Positions 1-6,911 of a DNA stretch of 24,087 nucleotides are shown here, piece by piece. The stretch is from positions 1 to 24,087 of the forward strand of contig CAMGSV010000010.1 in assembly GCA_946061495.1 (NCBI GenBank), given 5' to 3'. Source of the stretch: an uncultured Spirochaetales bacterium (GTDB taxonomy: Bacteria > Spirochaetota > Spirochaetia > Treponematales > Treponemataceae). Positions within the stretch are counted from its first letter, which is position 1, and the number at the start of each line of letters is the position of its first letter. The notes beneath the pieces are model-generated. The model saw only the letters and a list, made by a program, of their open reading frames with translations. It was not told the DNA's origin and did not search any database. Made by a program: the position numbers and the translations under genes.

Positions 1-37
1 TGAACCAGATCCATACCAACAACACACGGAGCAAACA

Positions 38-577
38 ATGAAAGATTTGAAGGGAACAAAGACCGAGAAGAACCTTCAGGAGGCATTTGCTGGTGAGTCC
101 ATGGCACGGAACAAGTACACCTACTTTGCTTCAAAGGCTCGCAAGGATGGTTATGTTCAGATTGCAGCCCTCTTTGAGGAGACTGCAGCCAACGAGAAGG
201 AGCATGCTGAGCTGTGGTTCAAGTTGCTGAACGGTGGAATCGGTACAACTGCCGAGAATCTGAAGGCTGCCGCTGCTGGTGAGAACTATGAGCACGAGAA
301 CATGTACCCCACCTTTGCAAAGGAAGCTCGTGAGGAAGGATTCGATCACATTGCAAAACTCTTTGAGGGTGTTGCTGCCATCGAGAAGGCTCACGAGGAG
401 CGCTATCTGAAGCTGCTGGCTAATGTCGAGAACGGACTGGTATTCTCCAAGGACGGCGATGTGATGTGGCAGTGCAGCAACTGTGGTCACCTGGTATTCG
501 GAAAGGAAGCTCCCAAGGCTTGCCCCGTTTGCGCCCATCCCCAGGCCTACTTCCAGATCAAGGCTGAGAACTACTAA
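38..577 (+). CDS. rbr: Rubrerythrin (diiron peroxidase with rubredoxin domain)
   Basis: Rubrerythrin is a cytoplasmic enzyme that reduces hydrogen peroxide to water in anaerobes, taking electrons from rubredoxin or NADH-linked partners. The 179-residue protein has the usual family length. A four-helix ferritin-like domain (about residues 8-133) carries diiron ligand motifs: E20 in the EAFAGES segment, E53xxH56, the GENYEHENMYP segment at 81-91 and E116xxH119. A C-terminal rubredoxin domain has C146xxC149 and C162xxC165. The ATG at 38 follows a GGAG at about 27-30. A strong terminator follows, and no partner gene is adjacent downstream, so it may be monocistronic; only 37 bases are visible upstream. 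The gene fits an oxygen-exposed anaerobe. I see nothing broken. Confidence 0.96.
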   Translation: MKDLKGTKTEKNLQEAFAGESMARNKYTYFASKARKDGYVQIAALFEETAANEKEHAELWFKLLNGGIGTTAENLKAAAAGENYEHENMYPTFAKEAREEGFDHIAKLFEGVAAIEKAHEERYLKLLANVENGLVFSKDGDVMWQCSNCGHLVFGKEAPKACPVCAHPQAYFQIKAENY

Positions 578-611
578 TTTCAATGCGGACTCAGGTCCGT
601 TATGGAGGAAC

Positions 612-640
612 CCCCGATGCATTGTGTCGGGGTTTTTTTT
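612..640 (+). terminator. Rho-independent terminator of rubrerythrin
   Basis: A perfect 6-bp CCCCGA/TCGGGG stem with an 11-nt loop is followed directly by eight T residues. It lies 34 nt after the rubrerythrin stop codon. Confidence 0.9.
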
Positions 641-641
641 A

Positions 642-798
642 CCCCTAACTGGCATTCCATCTGCAGGTTTCTGCTGATGTCATCCAGATGGGACTTCTTA
701 TTTTGAGACAGGGAAGGCGGCTCTACAATGATTTCATTCTTGTACTGGGGATAAATGCTGAGAACGAGTCGAGGGAATGACAGGCTGGGTTTTGTGTA
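642..798 (-). pseudogene. Possible 3' remnant of an unidentified gene (WYL-like tail?)
   Basis: On the minus strand this stretch reads as an open, coding-like peptide. It contains RLVLSIYPQY, NEIIVEPPSL and a helical tail ending near DDISRNLQMEC. The pattern of a hydrophobic strand, then a V-EP-SL turn, then an amphipathic helix is reminiscent of the C-terminal end of WYL-domain regulators. That is only a pattern impression. No start or upstream body is visible, because the tRNA-Val terminator lies directly upstream in this direction. The reading frame runs on through the rubrerythrin terminator. It is best read as a gene fragment, and it could also be chance. Confidence 0.22.
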
Positions 799-831
799 AA
801 AAAAGACCACTTGGTAAACAAGTGGTCTTTT
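798..831 (-). terminator. Terminator of tRNA-Val
   Basis: A perfect 12-bp stem (801-812 with 820-831) has a 7-nt loop. On the minus strand it ends in a run of seven T residues (804 down to 798). The stem begins at the discriminator base of the tRNA, so there is no spacer between the tRNA and its terminator. Confidence 0.88.
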
Positions 832-903
832 GGGCGCTGAGAGGATCGAACTCCCGACATTTTGGGTGTAAACCAAACGCTCTCCCAGCTGAGCTAAGCA
901 CCC
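831..903 (-). tRNA. tRNA-Val (anticodon UAC)
   Basis: This 73-nt cloverleaf has a 7-bp acceptor stem (GGGTGCT with AGCGCCC, one G-U pair), a D-arm with GCTC/GAGC, and an anticodon stem TTTGG/CCAAA around the loop TTTACAC, giving anticodon TAC. The variable loop has 5 nt, and the T-arm is GGGAG/CTCTC with loop TTCGATC. The 3' CCA is not encoded and must be added by CCA-adding enzyme. A consensus promoter lies upstream and a terminator starts at the last base. Confidence 0.96.
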
Positions 904-915
904 ATAACGCTGATT

Positions 916-944
916 AATATACCAGAAGAATAAAAGCTTGTCAA
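916..944 (-). promoter_or_regulatory. Promoter of tRNA-Val
   Basis: On the minus strand TTGACA (944-939), a 17-nt spacer and TATATT (921-916) form a near-consensus sigma-70 promoter. The predicted start is about 908-910, just ahead of the mature tRNA 5' end at 903. Confidence 0.88.
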
Positions 945-1099
945 TAGAAAATCAACAAAATTTTATTTTGGGCAACCTGTAAAATATAATTCCCCAGTAA
1001 AAAGTTTTCCAACCTCCGTTATAATGGAATCACCACAAGACCACAAAACAGGAGGAAAGAAACCCACAGACAGAGTAGCACAAAAGGAGAGAAAAAACA

Positions 1100-1302
1100 G
1101 CCGCTTCATCCACAGCAAAAAGCTTCTGCTGGAAGGCTATCTTTTAGGGAGGAAGGGGCGAATTTCGGGCATTGGGAGATCGACACTATTAAGGGCGGAA
1201 AGGGGATCTCCGTGGAATGGGTGCTTTGGATGAACAGCTGTCCAAAACGTATTCATGAGGGGAAAACCCCCGCCATGATATTTTCTTCTTGTTGTGGTTC
1301 CT
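1100..1302 (+). pseudogene. Decayed, internally deleted IS30-like transposase fragment
   Basis: In the frame whose codons include 1170-1172, the translation contains FGHWEIDTIKGGKG (about 1164-1205). This is the GHWE-D-T block that holds the first catalytic aspartate of IS30-family transposases. Shortly after, in the same frame, comes CPKRIHEGKTPAMIF (about 1235-1279), which resembles the C-terminal PRK-lgyKTPAE-F block. The roughly 100 residues that should separate these blocks, including the other catalytic residues, are missing. There is no N-terminal HTH, and the frame stops at about 1300. It is therefore a relic, not an active element. I saw no terminal inverted repeats. The overlapping 69-codon ORF from 1024 in another frame is not supported as a gene. 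The rest of 978-1409 holds two TATAAT-like boxes (985-990, 1020-1025) without good -35 partners and nothing else I recognise. Confidence 0.5.
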
Positions 1303-1409
1303 GACAGAAAAATGGGGAATTATTCCTTACAAATTACAATGAATTCCTTGAATTGTATATTTCCTCGCTTTGATAAAGAATTATTATTCCACCTTCGAGT
1401 CGGAGGAGG

Positions 1410-1480
1410 AGTGAGGGTTTAGGAAGTAGGAGTTAGGAGCGAGGGATAACTCCTGTCTCCTAACGTCTCGCTTCCTCACT
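1410..1480. repeat. Imperfect purine-rich inverted repeat spanning the uvrD stop codon
   Basis: The outer arms AGTGAGG (1410-1416) and CCTCACT (1474-1480) and the inner arms AGGAGTTA (1428-1435) and TAACTCCT (1447-1454) form a long imperfect hairpin. Alternative pairing of GTTAGGAG (1432-1439) with CTCCTAAC (1457-1464) is also possible. The arms are built from repeated AGGAG/AGGAAG units. The uvrD stop codon (1478-1476) lies inside the right arm. It could terminate uvrD transcription or stabilise its mRNA end, although no T-run follows. It could also be a copy of a dispersed intergenic repeat. Confidence 0.65.
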
Positions 1481-3611
1481 TCTTCTTGAACATGGCCTTC
1501 ATGGCCGCCATCATGCTGAGGGCGGTCTCCTGGTCCACGGCGGCGGCAGGCTCGTGGTACTCCACCAGCTCCGGGGGAATCTCGTCCAGGAACCGTGATG
1601 GCTCCGCTTCCACCACTGACTGCATCTTCTTGCGGTGGCGGCAGGCGGAGATGTAGAGCTTGTGCTGGGCGCGGGTGATGGCCACGTAGAACAGCCGCCG
1701 CTCCTCCTCGATGTTCTCCTCACTTTCTTCTATACTACGTGCATGGGGGATGATGCCGTCCTCGGCTCCCGCAATGAACACCACGGGAAACTCCAGGCCC
1801 TTGGAGGCGTGGATGGTCATGAGGTTCACCTTGCCCTTCAGGGTGTCGTCCTCCATGTCGTCCCGGGACAGGAGGGTGATGCGGTTCAGGTAGTTGAACA
1901 GGCTGGCATCAGCACCGTTGGCAACCTCGCCGTTTTCCCAGCTTTCCATGGACTGCAGCAGGCTCTCGATGTTCAGGAACTTGAACCGGGCTGCCTTCTC
2001 GTTCTTCTGGTACTCGCTGATGAGGTAGTCCCAGTAGTTGATTTCCTGCACCATGTCCCGCACCTTCTTTGCCAGCCCATGGCCGGAAAGGAGGGTTCCC
2101 CGCCAGCGGGAAATCAGCTCCACAAAGGCTGCCAGCTCCACCAGGGTGCTGCGGGTGATGCCCAGGCCAGAGTGTTCCTCTGCCATGCCGCCGTCGTCCA
2201 GCAGCTGGAATTCGTCTGAACCAGCTGGATGGAAGTCGTTGAATCCAGCTGACTGAAGCTCATCCTGGCTGTGGATGCCCGCCAGCTGCAGCGCCTTCTG
2301 GATGGCCTGCCACAGGGAGCAGCTGTGTTCTTTGGCCAGCTGGTTCAGGGTCTCCAGTGTCTTGCGTCCGATGCCACGGCGGGGTGTGTTGAGGATTCGC
2401 AGCAGGTTGATGTCGTCGTCGTGGTTGGCGCAGACCCGCAGGTAGCTGATGACATCTTTTATTTCCTTGCGCTGGAAGAAGCTGGAGCCTCCGCTGATGG
2501 TATAGGGGATGTTGGCCGCCAGAAAGGCCTCCTCGATGGCGCGGCTCTGGGTGTTGGCCCGCATCAGCACTCCGAAGTCGTCATAGCTGCGCCGCTCCGA
2601 CATACAGATTCCCTGGATGGCCTCTGCGATGAAGTCCGCCTCTGCCGCCTCGTTCTCTGGCAGGAAGATTTCGATGGGGCGGCCTGACCCGTTCCCCGAC
2701 CACAGGGCCTTGTCCTTGCGGTTAGTGTTGTGGGAGATGACACCGTTGGCGGCGGCCAGAATGGTTTCGGTGGAGCGGTAGTTCTGCTCCAGGCGGATTT
2801 CCCGTACATCGGGAAAGTCCCCCTCGAACATGCGGATGTTCTCGTAGTTGGCTCCCCGCCAGGAATAGATGGACTGGTCGTCGTCACCCACCACCGCCAC
2901 GTTCCTGTCCGCCAGCAGGTGCATCATCTGGTACTGCTGGATGGAGGTGTCCTGGAATTCGTCCACCATGATGTACTTGTAGCGGCTGCGGTACTGTTCC
3001 AGCACGTCGGGATGCTCCCGGAAGAGGCGGATGGGCAGGGTGATCAGGTCGTCAAAGTCCACGGCGTTGTACACCTGGAGTCCCCGCTGGTATTCCTGGT
3101 ACAGCTGCTGGTACTGGCTGTTGCCTCGGAGCCGGGGGTTCGGGTCGTCCCAGGTCCACCGTCCCGTCTTGATGTTGGAGAATAGGTTCCCCACGGCGTA
3201 CACGTCCAGGGCGTCCGCCGTAAAGCCCAGCTCCCGTCCCGTCTCCTTTATCAGCTGGTTGCGGTCGGTCTCGTCGTAGATGGAGAAATTGCTGCGCCAG
3301 CCCAGCCGTTCGATGTCCTGCCGCAGAATACGGACTCCAAAGGCGTGGAAGGTGGACACGGTGAGGTTCTGGAGCTTCTTGCCGGTGCGTTCCTTCACCC
3401 GCTCCTCCATCTCCTTGGCAGCCTTGTTGGTGAAGGTGAGGGCCAGAATCTGGCTCTGGGGGATTCCCTTGTCCAGCATGTGGGCGATGCGGTAGGTGAT
3501 GACACGTGTCTTTCCGCTGCCTGCCCCGGCAATGATCAGCAGCGGCCCCTCGGTGGTGGTCACTGCCTCGAACTGTTCCTGATTCAATTCCTGTCGTAGT
3601 CTTTCCAGCAT
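1476..3611 (-). CDS. uvrD: UvrD/PcrA-type SF1A DNA helicase
   Basis: This ATP-driven 3'-5' helicase acts in nucleotide excision and mismatch repair and in removing proteins from DNA. All seven superfamily 1 motifs are visible: AGAGSGKT (28-35), TFTNKAAKEM (Ia), VDEFQDT (II), VVGDDDQSIYSWRGA (III), LEQNYRS (IV), VNLMTIHASKGLEF (V) and FYVAITRAQ (VI). The 711-residue length fits the family. An acidic, low-similarity insertion of about 45 residues follows the QKALQLAG segment. The frame is open to an ATG at 3653, but I prefer the ATG at 3611: the MLERLRQELNQEQ start is where family members begin, and a promoter ends 7 nt before it. No Shine-Dalgarno precedes 3611, so a leaderless mRNA is likely. 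It is divergent from hexokinase. PcrA and Rep are close alternatives in name. Confidence 0.95.
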   Translation of the reverse strand: MLERLRQELNQEQFEAVTTTEGPLLIIAGAGSGKTRVITYRIAHMLDKGIPQSQILALTFTNKAAKEMEERVKERTGKKLQNLTVSTFHAFGVRILRQDIERLGWRSNFSIYDETDRNQLIKETGRELGFTADALDVYAVGNLFSNIKTGRWTWDDPNPRLRGNSQYQQLYQEYQRGLQVYNAVDFDDLITLPIRLFREHPDVLEQYRSRYKYIMVDEFQDTSIQQYQMMHLLADRNVAVVGDDDQSIYSWRGANYENIRMFEGDFPDVREIRLEQNYRSTETILAAANGVISHNTNRKDKALWSGNGSGRPIEIFLPENEAAEADFIAEAIQGICMSERRSYDDFGVLMRANTQSRAIEEAFLAANIPYTISGGSSFFQRKEIKDVISYLRVCANHDDDINLLRILNTPRRGIGRKTLETLNQLAKEHSCSLWQAIQKALQLAGIHSQDELQSAGFNDFHPAGSDEFQLLDDGGMAEEHSGLGITRSTLVELAAFVELISRWRGTLLSGHGLAKKVRDMVQEINYWDYLISEYQKNEKAARFKFLNIESLLQSMESWENGEVANGADASLFNYLNRITLLSRDDMEDDTLKGKVNLMTIHASKGLEFPVVFIAGAEDGIIPHARSIEESEENIEEERRLFYVAITRAQHKLYISACRHRKKMQSVVEAEPSRFLDEIPPELVEYHEPAAAVDQETALSMMAAMKAMFKKK

Positions 3612-3618
3612 AGGGGCA

Positions 3619-3647
3619 ATTTTAGGGAAAATACTTTTCTGTTGCAA
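3619..3647 (-). promoter_or_regulatory. uvrD promoter, predicted to give a leaderless mRNA
   Basis: On the minus strand TTGCAA (3647-3642), a 17-nt spacer and TAAAAT (3624-3619) precede the ATG at 3611 by exactly 7 nt. The start point should fall on or next to the ATG. The TTGCAA hexamer is its own reverse complement and also serves as the -35 of the divergent hexokinase promoter. Confidence 0.62.
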
Positions 3648-3670
3648 GGGCATGGCACCTGTTGTATACT
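3642..3670 (+). promoter_or_regulatory. Hexokinase promoter
   Basis: TTGCAA (3642-3647), a 17-nt spacer and TATACT (3665-3670) point toward hexokinase. The predicted start near 3677 gives a GC-rich leader of about 72 nt with a small possible hairpin (CGGCG/CGCCG near 3699-3717). The -35 box is shared with the divergent uvrD promoter. Confidence 0.62.
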
Positions 3671-3748
3671 AGAGGGAAAGCGGGCAGGGGGACCGTCGGC
3701 GGATGCAGGTCGCCGGAGCTGGGTTTTCTGCCAATCGGGAGGTTTTTT

Positions 3749-5083
3749 ATGAGTGTGTTCCAGAATGTCTCTGCGTTTTTAGGCCGCAATGGCTTTCCCA
3801 TCGGCGGGCCAGACATTAATTCAGTGATTGCTGGTCTGTTGTACGACATGCAGCAGGGTCTTGATGTGGGAAGCGGCGAGGGGCCCATGGATGCCCGCCA
3901 GCCCATGATTCCCACCTGGGGAATGCCGCCGGAAAAGACCCCAAAGAACACCAGTGTCATTGTCATCGATGCCGGCGGTACCAATTTCCGCTCCTGTCTG
4001 GTGACCTTCGACAAGGATGGCTACCCCAGCATCTCCAACTTGGAGAAATGCTCCATGCCCGGCATAGAACGTGAGCTGTCCAAGGAGGAATTCTTTGACC
4101 AGATTGCCGCCAACCTGGACCACCTGAAGGGCAAGAGCAGTCGCATCGGCTTCTGCTTCTCCTATGCCATGAGGATTCTGCCTGACGGCGACGGGGAGGT
4201 GCTGTCCTTCTCCAAGGAGATCAAGGCTCGTGAGGTCATTGGTTCCAAGGTGGGCAGCTGCCTCTCTGATGCCTTGGTGAAGCGGGGCTGGCAGCGGCCT
4301 GAGCGTGTGGTCCTGCTGAACGACACCACCGCCGCCCTGCTGGCCGGTGCCTCCCGCACTGTGCCGGGAATGAAGTACAGCTCCTACGTGGGACTGATTC
4401 TGGGAACTGGCATGAACGCCGCCTACATCGAGTACAAGGAAATCAAGAAGATTGACGGAGTGGTGGACAATCCACCGCCAGCCCAGATTGTGGTGTGCGA
4501 GTCCGGTATGTTCGACAAGCTGCCCCGATCCTCCTTCGACATCGCCTTTGACTCCAGCACCAATACCCCCGGCCGCTACGTCATGGAGAAGATGTGTTCC
4601 GGAGCCTATTTGGGCCCCCTCTCCACCTTTGCCCTGAAGGCCGCCGCCATGGAGGGCCTGTTCTCCGAGCAGGTGGCTTCTCGTCTGGCTGCACTGCCCA
4701 AGGCGGACCTCTACGATGTGGACCAGTTCCTCTACGGCCCCTATCGCCACGACACGGTGCTGGGGGATGTGGTGGCTCCGGGAACCCAGGATGACTATGA
4801 CACCATGTACCTGATTCTTGACACCATGATCGAGCGGTCCGCCCGCCTCACCGCCGCAGTGATTTCCTCCTGTGTCATCAAGAGCGGCCGTGGAACCAGC
4901 CCCACCAAGCCGGTGTGCGTCCTGTGCAACGGAACCACCTTCTTCAAGACCCACAATCTCCGTTCCCGCATCCACGGCTACTTGGACAAGTACCTGTCGG
5001 AGCAGCGCCACCTGTACTTTGACATTGTGGCCATGGACAACGACATCACCTTGGGCACTGCCATCGGCGCATTGTCCAACTGA
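3749..5083 (+). CDS. Hexokinase (eukaryote-like family)
   Basis: Hexokinase phosphorylates glucose and related hexoses with ATP to sugar 6-phosphate at the start of glycolysis, in the cytoplasm. The 444-residue protein is the size of a single eukaryotic-type hexokinase unit and longer than bacterial glucokinases. Visible motifs are the phosphate-1 loop IDAGGTNFRS (73-82), GFCFSYAM in place of the usual GFTFSFP (134-141), SKEIK as the TK-like sugar-binding segment (155-159), LLNDTTAALLAG with the catalytic Asp at 192 (189-200), and LGTGMNAAYIE (218-228). The ATG at 3749 is chosen because GGGAGG (3737-3742) sits 6 nt upstream. The frame extends further upstream only through a TTG inside the promoter. 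Treponemes are known to carry this hexokinase family. It appears monocistronic, with its own promoter and a terminator-like hairpin downstream. Confidence 0.93.
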   Translation: MSVFQNVSAFLGRNGFPIGGPDINSVIAGLLYDMQQGLDVGSGEGPMDARQPMIPTWGMPPEKTPKNTSVIVIDAGGTNFRSCLVTFDKDGYPSISNLEKCSMPGIERELSKEEFFDQIAANLDHLKGKSSRIGFCFSYAMRILPDGDGEVLSFSKEIKAREVIGSKVGSCLSDALVKRGWQRPERVVLLNDTTAALLAGASRTVPGMKYSSYVGLILGTGMNAAYIEYKEIKKIDGVVDNPPPAQIVVCESGMFDKLPRSSFDIAFDSSTNTPGRYVMEKMCSGAYLGPLSTFALKAAAMEGLFSEQVASRLAALPKADLYDVDQFLYGPYRHDTVLGDVVAPGTQDDYDTMYLILDTMIERSARLTAAVISSCVIKSGRGTSPTKPVCVLCNGTTFFKTHNLRSRIHGYLDKYLSEQRHLYFDIVAMDNDITLGTAIGALSN

Positions 5084-5138
5084 TAGGCCGGAGTCTCCGA
5101 GCAGAGGTTTAAAACAAAAGGGGGAATGATATTTCTTG

Positions 5139-5164
5139 GTTTCAGCGTACGCTGAGCCCTTTTT
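5139..5164 (+). terminator. Terminator between convergent hexokinase and flbB-like genes
   Basis: The perfect palindrome TCAGCGTACGCTGA (5142-5155), flanked by GGT/GCC pairing, is followed by CCTTTTT. An outer AAAAGGG (5117-5123) could also pair with CCCTTTT. It sits about 55 nt after the hexokinase stop, and may work in both directions. Confidence 0.65.
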
Positions 5165-5172
5165 CTGATGTT

Positions 5173-5817
5173 TTATTCTTCAGCGCTTGCCATGGGCTTG
5201 CTGAGCATCTTCCGCTGAATCTGGGCTGCCCGCTCCGCCGGCATGAACATAATCCAAGTGGAGGCTAGGGAGGTGGCACCCTCTTCCTGGGCTATCTGGT
5301 CTGCCATTCGCAGGATATCGATAACGTCTTGATCATCCATGGCTACCAGAATATCCACCGCGTTCTGGGGGGGCATGCTGTTCAGGTTGCGCACATTGGT
5401 GACAATGTTCAGTTGGCGGCCATCGTACTGGGTGACGGTGTTGTTGAAGGCGGTCTCCCGCTCCTCCTGTGCCAGCCTGCGGTCCTCCAGCTCCTGTGCT
5501 GTCTGCTGGTTCAGGGCCTCTGCTTGTGCCAGCTCCAGTTCCCGCTGGTCCAGCTCCTCCTTCCGCAGGTTCAAGGATTCCAATCGCTTCTGGAACCGGG
5601 CGTTGTCTAGGTCCGCCTCCAGCGGGGCGGAGCTGGTGACTGAGGTGGAGGTCTGGGTCTGGAGCCCGAAAAGTCGGTAGACCGGAGCAAATACCTGTTT
5701 GGCTTGGATTACACCAAGATAGTCAAACCATATAAGACCAGCAAGTAAAAGAATGATGATCAAAAAAAGTAGGATTATCGTCTTTCCTATATTGTTGTGT
5801 CTTCTGCGTCTGGCCAT
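5173..5817 (-). CDS. flbB: FlbB/MotE-like flagellar collar protein
   Basis: The 214-residue protein has a short basic N-terminus (RRRRHNN) and one strongly hydrophobic membrane segment (about 12-30). A Glu/Gln/Arg-rich coiled coil follows (about 70-125), then a C-terminal domain with MPPQNAVDILVAMDDQDVI and a second MPAERAAQI repeat. The two M-P-x-x-x-A-x-x-I units are typical of MgtE_N-like/MotE domains. This matches spirochaete FlbB, a periplasmic collar protein that helps recruit stator units. In Borrelia flbB lies in the large flgB operon; here it stands alone, opposite hexokinase. The ATG at 5817 follows a GAGGA at suitable spacing. MotE is the best alternative name; the assignment rests on architecture and motif memory only. 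Confidence 0.6.
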   Translation of the reverse strand: MARRRRHNNIGKTIILLFLIIILLLAGLIWFDYLGVIQAKQVFAPVYRLFGLQTQTSTSVTSSAPLEADLDNARFQKRLESLNLRKEELDQRELELAQAEALNQQTAQELEDRRLAQEERETAFNNTVTQYDGRQLNIVTNVRNLNSMPPQNAVDILVAMDDQDVIDILRMADQIAQEEGATSLASTWIMFMPAERAAQIQRKMLSKPMASAEE

Positions 5818-5880
5818 TTACATCCTCGTACAATACAATTCTTGCTCCTCCCAATCTTCCCTTGTGGATCAGGACAAGAC

Positions 5881-5892
5881 TATACTAGTATA
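5881..5892. promoter_or_regulatory. 12-bp palindrome in the flbB/DUF4197 divergent spacer
   Basis: TATACTAGTATA is a perfect palindrome. Read on the minus strand, TATACT (5892-5887) has TTGTAT (5916-5911) 18 nt upstream, a possible weak promoter for the flbB-like gene with a leader of about 60 nt. It could equally be an operator. The rest of the 172-bp spacer up to the DUF4197 promoter shows nothing clear. Confidence 0.35.
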
Positions 5893-5953
5893 TCGGCAAA
5901 TTGTTCGGCAATACAAGGGGATTTTATCATTTATTTCCTTATTGAGGCTTCCC

Positions 5954-5982
5954 TTGTCAAAGCGTTTTCTTCAGAATATACT
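5954..5982 (+). promoter_or_regulatory. Promoter of DUF4197 gene 1, predicted leaderless
   Basis: TTGTCA (5954-5959), a 17-nt spacer and TATACT (5977-5982) end 7 nt before the ATG at 5990. No Shine-Dalgarno fits in the interval GCAACGT. The block from CCCTTGTCAAA to the ATG is nearly identical to that before the next gene. Confidence 0.68.
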
Positions 5983-5989
5983 GCAACGT

Positions 5990-6808
5990 ATGAAAGTTTT
6001 CAAATCTACTCTGTTTTTTTTCTGTATTTGTTCCGTTCTTTTTGTTTCTTGTTTGAGCACTGATTTGGGGTCCCTTGCTTCCGGTTTGATGGGTGGTGGA
6101 GGATCCAGCACAAGGAGCTCTCCCTTTACCAATTCGGAGGCCATCGCTGCCATGAAAGATGCCCTGACGGAGGGAATCAAGTCCTCCTCGAGCCAGCTTT
6201 CCGCTACCGATGGATATTTTGGAAATGCTGCTTTGAAGATTCTCCTTCCTGACGAGGCTGACGTGATGATCGACAACATCGGAAAGATTCCCGGTGGCCA
6301 GAAGCTGGTGGATGATGTCATCTTACGGTTGAACCGGAGCGCAGAGGAGGCTGCCAAGGAGGTGGTGCCGATTTTTACCAACGTCATCACAGGAATGAGC
6401 GTCAGTGATGGTATTGCTGTCGTCACTGGTGGGGAAAACGCTGCAACGGAGTATTTGCGGGAAAACACCTACAGTCAGTTGATGGACTTGTACCGCCCGA
6501 AGGTAGCCTCAGCTCTGGGCAAGCCTTTAGTGGCAGGAATTTCCGCCAACTCTGCCTGGACCACCCTGACTACAAACTACAACAATGTGGGCGCTCCATT
6601 GAACAAGGCTGCCACCTTCATCGGCAAGGAGGAGCCCATGCCGGAGGTGGAGGTTGATTTGGCCACCTTTGCCACAGAGAAGGCCTTGGATGGGCTTTTC
6701 TCCAAGATTGCCCAGGAGGAAGCGGAGATTCGGGACAATCCCCTCGAGTACGCTTCTTCCATGATCAAGAAGGTGTTCGGTGCAGTAAAGCAGGGGCTTG
6801 TTCCCTAG
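5990..6808 (+). CDS. DUF4197 lipoprotein, copy 1
   Basis: The function is unknown. The protein is predicted to be a lipid-anchored envelope protein of 272 residues. Residues 1-20 form a signal peptide ending in LFVSC with the lipidated Cys at 21. A Gly/Ser linker follows, then a helical DUF4197 domain (about 46-272) with RSAEEAAKEVVPIF, DGIAVVTGG and AATEYLRENTYSQLMDLY. The frame is open further upstream, but the ATG at 5990 is chosen because it starts the signal peptide and matches the start of copy 2, which also has 272 residues. It has its own promoter 7 nt upstream, so translation is probably leaderless. A hairpin at 6822-6849 separates it from copy 2. The neighbours are flbB-like (divergent) and the flagellar operon, but no link to flagella can be shown. 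Confidence 0.82.
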   Translation: MKVFKSTLFFFCICSVLFVSCLSTDLGSLASGLMGGGGSSTRSSPFTNSEAIAAMKDALTEGIKSSSSQLSATDGYFGNAALKILLPDEADVMIDNIGKIPGGQKLVDDVILRLNRSAEEAAKEVVPIFTNVITGMSVSDGIAVVTGGENAATEYLRENTYSQLMDLYRPKVASALGKPLVAGISANSAWTTLTTNYNNVGAPLNKAATFIGKEEPMPEVEVDLATFATEKALDGLFSKIAQEEAEIRDNPLEYASSMIKKVFGAVKQGLVP

Positions 6809-6821
6809 GGATGGTTGGTAT

Positions 6822-6849
6822 GGGCGGCTGACGGTCTTTTCGGCTGCCC
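6822..6849 (+). terminator. Hairpin between the two DUF4197 genes
   Basis: A 10-bp stem with two G-U pairs (6822-6831 with 6840-6849) and an 8-nt loop lies after the copy 1 stop. No T-run follows, so it may be a weak terminator or an mRNA-end stabiliser. Confidence 0.45.
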
Positions 6850-6875
6850 AGTGTTCCTCCTGATTTGCCTTTCCC

Positions 6876-6904
6876 TTGTCAAATCGTTTTCTTCACGATA
6901 TACT
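6876..6904 (+). promoter_or_regulatory. Promoter of DUF4197 gene 2, predicted leaderless; possible lead promoter of the flagellar operon
   Basis: TTGTCA (6876-6881), a 17-nt spacer and TATACT (6899-6904) end 7 nt before the ATG at 6912, with GTAATTT between. Hexamers, spacing and most spacer bases match copy 1. No terminator lies between this gene and fliQ, so it may also transcribe the flagellar genes. Confidence 0.68.
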
Positions 6905-6911
6905 GTAATTT

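Noticed and set aside
1024..1233. 69-codon plus-strand ORF
   Set aside because: No ribosome binding site, no recognisable domain, and it overlaps the IS30-like relic in another frame.
3612..3653. Upstream ATG at 3653 for uvrD
   Set aside because: It would add 14 residues overlapping the promoter; family proteins begin near the ATG at 3611, and only a weak AGGTG precedes 3653.
3662..3748. TTG start at 3662 for hexokinase
   Set aside because: It lies in the predicted -10 region; the ATG at 3749 has an ideal GGGAGG.
3821..5011. Long minus-strand ORF of 396 codons opposite hexokinase
   Set aside because: A shadow of the GC-rich codon pattern of hexokinase, which has clear family motifs; the translation is low-complexity without domains.
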